DNA of 9,904 nucleotides, from contig JAEVZQ010000046.1 in NCBI GenBank assembly GCA_023392135.1, forward strand, positions 1 to 9,904. The letters run 5' to 3'. This document shows positions 1-4,472 of this stretch, in pieces. Made by a program: the position numbers and the translations under genes. The notes beneath the pieces are model-generated. The model saw only the letters and a list, made by a program, of their open reading frames with translations. It was not told the DNA's origin and ran no database searches. The stretch comes from Pseudomonadota bacterium. Lineage in GTDB: Bacteria > Pseudomonadota > Alphaproteobacteria > Rhizobiales > Hyphomicrobiaceae. Position 1 is the stretch's first letter. Each line of letters starts with the position of its first letter.

Positions 1-387
1 CCCGAGATCAAGCTGGGCGTCATGCCCGGCGCCGGCGGAACCCAGCGGCTCGCCCGCTTCATCGGCAAGGCGAAGGCCATGGACCTCTGCCTCACCGGCC
101 GCATGATGGATGCCGCCGAAGCCGAGCGCTGCGGGCTCCTCAGCCGCATCGTCCCCGCGGCCGACCTCGTCGAGGAGGCGGTCAAGGCGGCTTCGACGAT
201 TGCAGACATGTCCCTGCCGGCCACCATGATGGCGAAGGAAAGCGTCAATCGCGCGTTCGAGACGACGCTGGCGGAAGGCGTCCGGTTCGAGCGGCGCGTG
301 TTCCACGCCATGTTCGCGACGGAAGATCAGAAGGAGGGCATGGCCGCCTTCGTCGAGAAGCGGAAGCCCGCTTTCAAGGATCGCTGA
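1..387 (+). CDS. Enoyl-CoA hydratase (crotonase family), 3' part only
   Basis: This is the C-terminal 128 residues of a crotonase-fold enoyl-CoA hydratase. The gene is open from base 1 and ends at TGA 385-387. The enzyme adds water across the 2,3-trans double bond of enoyl-CoA in fatty-acid beta-oxidation, in the cytoplasm as a trimer or hexamer. The visible part begins PEIKLG and continues [10 protein letters not shown]. This is the loop that carries the second catalytic glutamate (Glu164 of the rat mitochondrial enzyme), here residue 2 of the fragment. The rest ([27 protein letters not shown]) closely resembles mitochondrial ECHS1, which favours a true short-chain hydratase over an isomerase or decarboxylase relative. 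The first catalytic glutamate and the oxyanion-hole region lie outside the window. The gene converges on the membrane-protein gene at 397 with a 9-base gap and no visible terminator between them. Confidence 0.93.
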   Translation, partial: PEIKLGVMPGAGGTQRLARFIGKAKAMDLCLTGRMMDAAEAERCGLLSRIVPAADLVEEAVKAASTIADMSLPATMMAKESVNRAFETTLAEGVRFERRVFHAMFATEDQKEGMAAFVEKRKPAFKDR

Positions 388-396
388 GGCGCCGGC

Positions 397-1011
397 TTAA
401 ACTGGGGGACAAGACAGCCTGCGCTGGGTCACCACGGCCATTGCGGACAGCACCGCGATGGTCACACCGCCCGCGAGGAAAATCTGATTGGCTGCCCAGT
501 CTGACCGGAAGGTCATCAGCTTGCCGGCGGCCAGGAGATAGATCACCCCGCACGCCGCAGCGACGCCCTGCACAATTGTGAGCTGCAGACCGCGCAGCAG
601 CATCATCTGGCGGGTCGCGGGCCGCTCCGCGCGGGAGATGGCGAGCCCGAACCCCCAGGTGAAGATCGCAATCAGGGCCATGCCGGACCCGTATTGCCAG
701 GCGTGCTGCCATTTCAGGCCCCCGAGCGTGTAGACACCGGCCATCGCCGCCGCGCCCCAGGCCCAGGCAAGCGCCATCAGCTTGGCGTTACGTTGTGCAG
801 CGACCGGCGCAGCCTCGGGCGTAATGCGGAACGTCTCGAGCCGCCACAGAGGCTGGTTGAGGCCGAAGCCGATACCGATGGCCAGCGCGGCGAACGCACC
901 AGCCGCACTGCCCGTCGCCCACGACAGGTCACGGCCGGCGCCTGAAATCATCACGACCACGCTGGCGAACAGCGCCAGGACCAGCCAGGGTAGCACCCTC
1001 TGCAGCGACAT
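397..1011 (-). CDS. Six-pass membrane protein, family not recognised (paralog A)
   Basis: A 204-residue, strongly hydrophobic protein that I do not recognise. Hydrophobic stretches at about residues 8-24, 34-51, 77-98, 107-125, 144-162 and 174-195 suggest six membrane helices. Short basic ends and a polar linker near 55-75 (WRLETFRITPE) separate them. The ATG at 1009-1011 has a GGAA Shine-Dalgarno six bases upstream. The protein is clearly related to the product of the next gene upstream (1070-1669). Both have a central W-W-GA segment, a polar loop rich in K, R and E, an IVQ helix, and DWAAN(Q/N)IF at residues 171-178. It is probably the last gene of an operon with that paralog and the epimerase. 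It has no catalytic motif, signal peptidase site or cofactor motif. A membrane role in envelope or glycan biology is only a guess from the neighbour. Confidence 0.8.
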   Translation of the reverse strand: MSLQRVLPWLVLALFASVVVMISGAGRDLSWATGSAAGAFAALAIGIGFGLNQPLWRLETFRITPEAAPVAAQRNAKLMALAWAWGAAAMAGVYTLGGLKWQHAWQYGSGMALIAIFTWGFGLAISRAERPATRQMMLLRGLQLTIVQGVAAACGVIYLLAAGKLMTFRSDWAANQIFLAGGVTIAVLSAMAVVTQRRLSCPPV

Positions 1012-1038
1012 CTTTCATTCCGTCAGGTTGGCGCGCCA

Positions 1039-1054
1039 CTCGCAGCCATGCGAG
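1039..1054. repeat. Intercistronic hairpin between the two membrane-protein genes
   Basis: CTCGCA and TGCGAG form a perfect 6-bp stem around a four-base GCCA loop. It lies in the 58-base gap between the membrane-protein genes. There is no T-run on the minus-strand side, so an intrinsic terminator is unlikely. A stem in an intercistronic message could affect mRNA stability or ribosome access; this is inference. The GGCGCGCC palindrome at 1030-1037 is adjacent. Confidence 0.45.
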
Positions 1055-1069
1055 CGTCCCCGCGTAAGA

Positions 1070-1669
1070 TCAGGCGTGCTTGTTGTGCCGCAGCGCATAG
1101 GCGCTGATCAGGGCAATCCCAAGAGCGCCGAAGAAGAAAATGTTGTTTGCGGCCCAGTCGGTGAAGCGGAGTGTCAGAAACCGCACCATCTTGCCGTCGA
1201 TGATGAGGCCCAGCATCGTGATCCCCATGCCGACGAGCTGCACGATCGCCAGATACCGCGCGATCCGCAGCATGGTCTCGTCCTCTTTGCCAGCGAGCGT
1301 GTCCTTCTTCAGCGCGCTAGCGAAGTAGAGCGACAACAGGGCCGCGAACGCGAAGGCCAGCACGAACTGCCACCACTCCTTCCAGACGAGGACGCCGGTC
1401 GTGTAGGTAGCGATGAGCGCCAATGCCCCCCAGCCCCATATGATGCCCATGTACCACGCATTGCTGCTCGCGATCTCGGAGGCGGATGCGGCTTTGGCGA
1501 GGAGGATGCGGCACTGGCGAACGGCGACGCCGGCAACGATCAGCGCCGTTGCCGCGGCAATCGCCGCATGAACATAGGCCATGCGCACGTCCTCTGCGCG
1601 CGCATCCGCCACAAAAACCAGGAAAATCACACTGAGTCCAGCAACGACCAGCGGAACGACTGTGGGCAC
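1070..1669 (-). CDS. Six-pass membrane protein, family not recognised (paralog B)
   Basis: A 199-residue hydrophobic protein with a GTG start at 1667-1669. The start was chosen because GGGGGA at 1675-1680 lies five bases upstream. It also gives a protein that lines up end to end with its 204-residue neighbour and does not overlap the epimerase gene. The next in-frame ATG, at 1738, would overlap that gene by 34 bases and add 23 polar residues. Predicted helices lie near residues 4-21, 33-50, 72-93, 102-120, 138-157 and 173-193. The motif DWAANNIFFFGALGIA begins at residue 171, exactly where DWAANQIF begins in the neighbour. A charged loop (KKDTLAGKEDETM) separates helices 4 and 5. The gene follows the epimerase by 35 bases and is probably co-transcribed with it. 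The family is unknown to me. Confidence 0.8.
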   Translation of the reverse strand: MPTVVPLVVAGLSVIFLVFVADARAEDVRMAYVHAAIAAATALIVAGVAVRQCRILLAKAASASEIASSNAWYMGIIWGWGALALIATYTTGVLVWKEWWQFVLAFAFAALLSLYFASALKKDTLAGKEDETMLRIARYLAIVQLVGMGITMLGLIIDGKMVRFLTLRFTDWAANNIFFFGALGIALISAYALRHNKHA

Positions 1670-1704
1670 GTATTTCCCCCGTAAGTAATTGGCCTGCAGG
1701 GCTG

Positions 1705-2718
1705 TCAGGACGTAATGCCGTGATACGCCCGATACCACGCGACGAACCGCTCGATCCCGACCTCGATCGGCGTGTTCGGCCGGAACCCGACATCTCTCGC
1801 AAGCAGCTCGATGTCCGCAGCCGTCCGCGGAACATCTCCCGGCTGGAGCGGCAGGAAGGTCTTGACCGCAGTCTGGCCGAGCGCGCGCTCGAGGCAGGCG
1901 ATGAGATCCATCAGCTCGACCGGGTTGTTGTTGCCGATGTTGTAGAGCCGGTAGGGCGCCGAGGAGGTTGCGGGGTTCGGCCTGTCACCGCTCCAGGCGG
2001 GATCGGGCGTGGCCGGCCGGTCCAGGGTGCGCACGACCCCTTCAACGATGTCGTCGACGTACGTGAAGTCACGCGCATGTTGACCATTGTTGTAGATCTC
2101 GATCGGCTCGCCGGCGAGGATCGCCCGTGTGAACTTGAAGAGCGCCATGTCCGGTCTGCCCCAAGGGCCATAAACGGTGAAGAAGCGCAACCCCGTCACC
2201 GGCAGAGCATAGAGATGGGCGTACGTGTGCGCCATCAGCTCGCAGGACTTTTTCGTCGCCGCATAAAGGCTGAGCGGGTGGTCGACATTGTCCTCGACGG
2301 CAAACGGCATTTTGGTGTTGGCGCCATAGACCGAGCTCGTGGAAGCCAGCACGAGATGCTCGCATTTGTGTGCGCGACAGCCCTCGAGCACGTGCAACGT
2401 GCCGACGATATTCGAGTCGACGTAGACGTGCGGGTTCTCGAGCGAGTATCGGACGCCGGCCTGGGCAGCGAGGTGGGCCACGCGCTGCGGCCGATGCGCG
2501 GCAAAGACCTGCTCCACCGCGTTCCGGTTGGCGAGATCAAGCTTGGCGAAGTGGAATTGTGGGTGCCGCCGCAGGCGTTCCAGCCGGGCCTCCTTCAACC
2601 GCACGTCGTAGTAGTTGCTGAGATTGTCGAGACCGATGACGTTGTCCCCCCGCGCGAGGAGCGCCTCAGCAGTGTGATAGCCAATGAACCCTGCCGCGCC
2701 TGTCACCAGTATTCGCAT
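1705..2718 (-). CDS. UDP-glucuronate 4-epimerase-like extended SDR sugar epimerase
   Basis: A 337-residue NAD(P)-dependent extended short-chain dehydrogenase/reductase. The most likely reaction is interconversion of UDP-glucuronate and UDP-galacturonate in the cytoplasm, as in LpsL/CapI/GAE enzymes, which feed LPS-core or capsule synthesis. The Rossmann motif GAAGFIG is at residues 7-13, the serine-rich STSSVYG at 126-132 and YAATK (Tyr152, Lys156) at 152-156. RFFTVYGPWGRPDMALFKF starts at residue 178 and RDFTYVDDIVEGV near 216-228. These last two blocks are typical of the uronate epimerases rather than GalE or dTDP-glucose dehydratase. The start ATG at 2716-2718 is preceded by GGGAAG and begins the protein directly with the beta1 strand (MRILVTG). 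A frame open to 2970 would only add a low-complexity, Arg-rich leader. It heads a probable operon with the two membrane proteins and is transcribed divergently from rpsT. The substrate is inferred, not shown. Confidence 0.88.
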   Translation of the reverse strand: MRILVTGAAGFIGYHTAEALLARGDNVIGLDNLSNYYDVRLKEARLERLRRHPQFHFAKLDLANRNAVEQVFAAHRPQRVAHLAAQAGVRYSLENPHVYVDSNIVGTLHVLEGCRAHKCEHLVLASTSSVYGANTKMPFAVEDNVDHPLSLYAATKKSCELMAHTYAHLYALPVTGLRFFTVYGPWGRPDMALFKFTRAILAGEPIEIYNNGQHARDFTYVDDIVEGVVRTLDRPATPDPAWSGDRPNPATSSAPYRLYNIGNNNPVELMDLIACLERALGQTAVKTFLPLQPGDVPRTAADIELLARDVGFRPNTPIEVGIERFVAWYRAYHGITS

Positions 2719-2791
2719 TCTGCTTCCCGTAGGCTGGCTATCGGCCGACGCCAAGGAACGGCTCGCGAGGCTGGCCTCTTGCTGTGTGGCT

Positions 2792-2820
2792 ACTATAGGT
2801 GGTGGCTCCAGCGTTGACGA
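2792..2820 (-). promoter_or_regulatory. Candidate promoter for the epimerase operon
   Basis: On the minus strand, TCGTCA (2815-2820; 4 of 6 with TTGACA) and TATAGT (2792-2797; 5 of 6 with TATAAT) are 17 bases apart. They lie about 75 bases before the epimerase start. The spacing is ideal but the -35 element is weak, so this is a candidate only. Confidence 0.35.
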
Positions 2821-2860
2821 GTTGGCAAGCTGCTCTCGCCACCTTTCTTTACGTGGGCCG

Positions 2861-2889
2861 TTGACCCTCACCCGAACCAGCGCTATAGG
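2861..2889 (+). promoter_or_regulatory. Sigma70-type promoter of rpsT
   Basis: TTGACC (2861-2866) and TATAGG (2884-2889) are separated by exactly 17 bases, a near-consensus housekeeping promoter. Transcription would start near 2895-2897, giving an rpsT leader of about 128 bases that opens with the hairpin at 2902-2931. A strong promoter fits a highly expressed ribosomal protein gene. The element lies about 40 bases from the candidate divergent epimerase promoter, so the two could influence each other. Confidence 0.6.
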
Positions 2890-2901
2890 CAGTTGCGACG
2901 T

Positions 2902-2931
2902 ACCGCCCGGAACCGCTCGGTCCCGGGCGGT
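2902..2931 (+). promoter_or_regulatory. Strong hairpin at the 5' end of the rpsT leader
   Basis: ACCGCCCGG (2902-2910) pairs perfectly with CCGGGCGGT (2923-2931). Inside it a second arm, ACCG/CGGT (2912-2921), extends the stem past a single A-C mismatch, leaving a tiny GCTC loop. Only TTT follows, so it is a poor intrinsic terminator. Its place a few bases after the predicted transcription start suggests 5'-end protection or a leader control element. In Escherichia coli, S20 represses its own translation through the rpsT leader. Whether this hairpin takes part in such control here is inference. Confidence 0.55.
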
Positions 2932-3023
2932 TTGGCGTATTCTGCTGCCGGGTCGGCTCAGATGCGGCATGTATTTACCGATGCCAGGGCCCTGGCACCC
3001 AGTACCAAAGAGGATCGAAGCTT

Positions 3024-3290
3024 ATGGCGAATACGAGCTCGGCCAAGAAGGCCGTACGCAAGACGGCCCGCCGCACCGAGGTCAACAAGGCGCGCCGCAC
3101 GAGAATGAGAACAGAGGTCCGCAAGGTCGAGGAGGCCATTGCCGCCGGTCAGAAGGAAGCAGCCGTGGCGGCGCTTCAGGCGGCCGAGCCGATTCTCGCC
3201 CGCACGGCGCAGAAGGGCGTCATCCACAAGAATGCCGCGAGCCGGAAAGTCTCCCGTCTTGCAGCGCGCGTAAAGGCTATGCCCGCCTGA
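3024..3290 (+). CDS. rpsT: 30S ribosomal protein S20
   Basis: The 88-residue product matches bacterial S20 in length and sequence: [25 protein letters not shown] at the N-terminus, a central helix with [28 protein letters not shown], and the hallmark [19 protein letters not shown] at the C-terminus. S20 binds 16S rRNA near helices 9 and 44 early in 30S assembly. The ATG has AGAGGA (3009-3014) nine bases upstream. The protein is very rich in Lys, Arg and Ala, as expected. A strong promoter and a leader hairpin precede it, and the first clear terminator is almost 200 bases downstream, so the message has an unusually long 3' region. rpsT beside dnaA is common in alphaproteobacteria. Confidence 0.97.
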   Translation: MANTSSAKKAVRKTARRTEVNKARRTRMRTEVRKVEEAIAAGQKEAAVAALQAAEPILARTAQKGVIHKNAASRKVSRLAARVKAMPA

Positions 3291-3365
3291 AACGGCTGTT
3301 CTGGTCTTGCCTTGGCGTCTGTGACAGTTTTGCAACGAAATTCGCAGAGCCCGAACGTGCTGAGT

Positions 3366-3379
3366 CTCGCGAACGCGAG
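3366..3379 (+). repeat. Small inverted repeat in the rpsT 3' region
   Basis: CTCGCG and CGCGAG flank a central AA. The two-base centre forces the innermost pair open, giving a five-pair stem with a four-base loop. It is followed by GCTGAAAAGCGC without a T-run. It lies between rpsT and its terminator and would be part of any RNA made from that trailer. Confidence 0.4.
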
Positions 3380-3423
3380 CTGAAAAGCGCTTCAAATATC
3401 GGAGATTCCTGGTCCGCTCGCCG

Positions 3424-3462
3424 CCCGAGGTGCAGGCAGGCGCTCCAATCCGGCGCACCGGG
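3424..3462 (+). repeat. Imperfect hairpin in the rpsT 3' region
   Basis: CCCGAGGTGC (3424-3433) can pair with GCACCGGG (3455-3462) through eight base pairs with a two-base bulge, leaving a 21-base loop. TTT follows. This is weaker than the terminator at 3487 but adds to the structure of the trailer. Confidence 0.35.
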
Positions 3463-3486
3463 TTTCAAAACAAAACAACGTTCAAT

Positions 3487-3517
3487 CGGCGCTCCCGCGG
3501 GGGCGCCGTTTTGTTTT
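3487..3517 (+). terminator. Intrinsic terminator downstream of rpsT
   Basis: CGGCGC, a bulged T and CCC pair with GGG and GCGCCG around a GCG loop (3487-3508), followed by TTTTGTTTT (3509-3517). This is the clearest rho-independent terminator in the window. It lies about 196 bases after the rpsT stop. The upstream CAAAACAAAAC (3466-3476) is perfectly complementary to GTTTTGTTTTG (3508-3518), so the whole element is an extended dyad. Confidence 0.85.
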
Positions 3518-3928
3518 GGGCGCGCGTAGGGCGAGCCTCGAATCTCCCCGTGGACTCAATGGAGTTCTCCACGAGTCTTCCTGCTTCACACCGGTTTTTC
3601 CAAAGCGTTGGGGATAGCCGCGGAAGGTCCTGCACAAAAGGGCACGAGGACTGAGCGACCTTGTCTCGCGCTCCGTCGTGTGGTTAATACGAGATCCATT
3701 CGGTCGTCGGACGGCGGCCAAAAGGGTTTCAAGTCTTGCGTAAGCACTGCGCCATGATGGAGCAGTTTCGGCGCTCCGGCGTGTCTGAATAAAGCGGTCT
3801 TTTTCTTCTGTGTGCCTGCGTAATTCCGGGCGAAAGCTTGGCTGTGCGTTGCGTCACCGTCCCGTTGCTTCAGTTGGCGTACTGAACGGGCGGTACGGCG
3901 AGCGTTGCGTGCATGAGTGGAGGGTGAC
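3518..3928. other. Intergenic region upstream of the rhodanese-dnaA genes
   Basis: No convincing gene is seen in these 411 bases; open frames on both strands have no recognisable protein features. The stretch is visibly less GC-rich than the flanking genes. It contains a hairpin at 3550-3573 (CGTGG-ACTC and GAGT-TCT-CCACG) and DnaA-box-like 9-mers at 3565-3573, 3596-3604 and 3679-3687. It also has a weak promoter-like pair at 3661-3690 and a small stem at 3759-3777 (GGAGC/GCTCC). It must contain the promoter of the rhodanese gene, and perhaps of dnaA, unless dnaA has its own in 4373-4472, where I see no good candidate. Confidence 0.55.
3661..3690 (+). promoter_or_regulatory. Weak candidate promoter overlapping a DnaA-box-like site
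   Basis: TTGTCT (3661-3666) and TAATAC (3685-3690) are 18 bases apart. The -10 element matches consensus poorly. The 9-mer TGTGGTTAA at 3679-3687 is, on the minus strand, TTAACCACA, one mismatch from the DnaA box TTATCCACA. It overlaps the -10 element. If real, this would place dnaA transcription under DnaA control, as known in other bacteria. The match is suggestive only. Confidence 0.28.
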
Positions 3929-4372
3929 GTGGGTTCTGGGCAGGCCATCCACATTGTGGATGTTGACGTCCGAGAGGTTTGGAAGCGGCTGAAGGAGGAA
4001 CCGGCGGCGGTCCTCATCGATGTGCGCACCAGTGCGGAATGGGCGTACGTCGGCGTGCCGGACCTGTCCTCCATAGGCAAGCGGCCGATCCTTATCGAGT
4101 GGCAGACTTTTCCCGACAATCGGGTCGATCCCGATTTTGTCGATCGCCTCTCGAACATGCTGGATTCGGCCGGCGTCGATAAGGAGGCCGAACTCTTTTT
4201 CATCTGCAGGTCTGGCGCGCGCAGTATGAGGGCTGCGCAAGCCATGTCAGCGGCAGGGTATTCAGCCTGCCGCAACGTCACGGATGGTTTCGAGGGGCCA
4301 CTCGATGCCAACCGCCACCGAGGTGAAACGGCGGGCTGGAAGGCTGCCGACCTCCCCTGGGCGCAGGGATAG
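3929..4372 (+). CDS. Single-domain rhodanese-like sulfurtransferase
   Basis: A 147-residue rhodanese-homology domain protein. These enzymes carry sulfane sulfur as a persulfide on an active-site cysteine, usually in the cytoplasm. The CH2A-like motif LIDVRTSAEW lies at about residues 29-38. The active-site loop CRSGARS has Cys93 with the CxxGxR pattern of an active enzyme. The segment YVGVPDLSSIGKRP (about 40-53) is common in alphaproteobacterial members. There is no signal peptide or second domain. The GTG at 3929 was chosen for its GGAGG (3919-3923) five bases upstream; a GTG at 3917 would overlap that site. The gene precedes dnaA by 100 bases on the same strand and may be co-transcribed with it. 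Its physiological acceptor cannot be told from sequence. A perfect inverted repeat lies within its first codons (3946-3962). Confidence 0.87.
   Translation: MGSGQAIHIVDVDVREVWKRLKEEPAAVLIDVRTSAEWAYVGVPDLSSIGKRPILIEWQTFPDNRVDPDFVDRLSNMLDSAGVDKEAELFFICRSGARSMRAAQAMSAAGYSACRNVTDGFEGPLDANRHRGETAGWKAADLPWAQG
3946..3962. repeat. Perfect inverted repeat with two divergent DnaA-box-like halves
   Basis: CATCCACA (3946-3953), a single T, then TGTGGATG (3955-3962) form a perfect 8+1+8 dyad. Read as 9-mers, the left half is CCATCCACA and the right half, on the minus strand, is ACATCCACA. Each matches TTATCCACA at 7 of 9 positions, including the ATCCACA core. It lies 18 bases into the rhodanese coding sequence and about 510 bases before dnaA. 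Confidence 0.5.
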
Positions 4373-4472
4373 CGCCACTGAAATCAAAGAAGCGTTGGCA
4401 GGTCGACCGTGGCGGCGGTCGCTTGCACGGCGCCTTGAACAGAGGGTCAAACAGATAGCAGCGGGTGTACTC

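Noticed and set aside
782..1684. 300-codon plus-strand open frame across both membrane-protein genes
   Set aside because: It covers two genes that show clear paralogy and helices on the other strand. Its own translation is low complexity (Arg, Gln, His) with no family resemblance.
2784..2792. DnaA-box-like sequence (GTAGCCACA on the minus strand) near the epimerase promoter
   Set aside because: Two mismatches to consensus and no cluster; treated as background.
1720..2817. 365-codon open frame on the plus strand opposite the epimerase gene
   Set aside because: The minus-strand protein carries the full set of SDR motifs. The plus-strand translation is Arg/Glu/Val-rich without domain features.
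2719..2970. 84-residue N-terminal extension of the epimerase
   Set aside because: Family members begin at the Rossmann beta1 strand, and the ATG at 2718 has a suitable ribosome site. The extension would run through both candidate promoters.
3913..3927. Tiny open frame (ATG AGT GGA GGG TGA) over the rhodanese ribosome site
   Set aside because: Four codons without their own ribosome site; the overlap with GGAGG is more simply explained by the Shine-Dalgarno itself.
3586..4311. 241-codon minus-strand open frame over the dnaA upstream region and rhodanese gene
   Set aside because: It is antisense to the rhodanese gene in part and Ser/Arg/Thr-rich with no motif. The rest is probably non-coding.
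4284..4472. 63-residue N-terminal extension of DnaA
   Set aside because: It would overlap the rhodanese coding sequence in another frame, and the added Arg-rich residues do not resemble DnaA.
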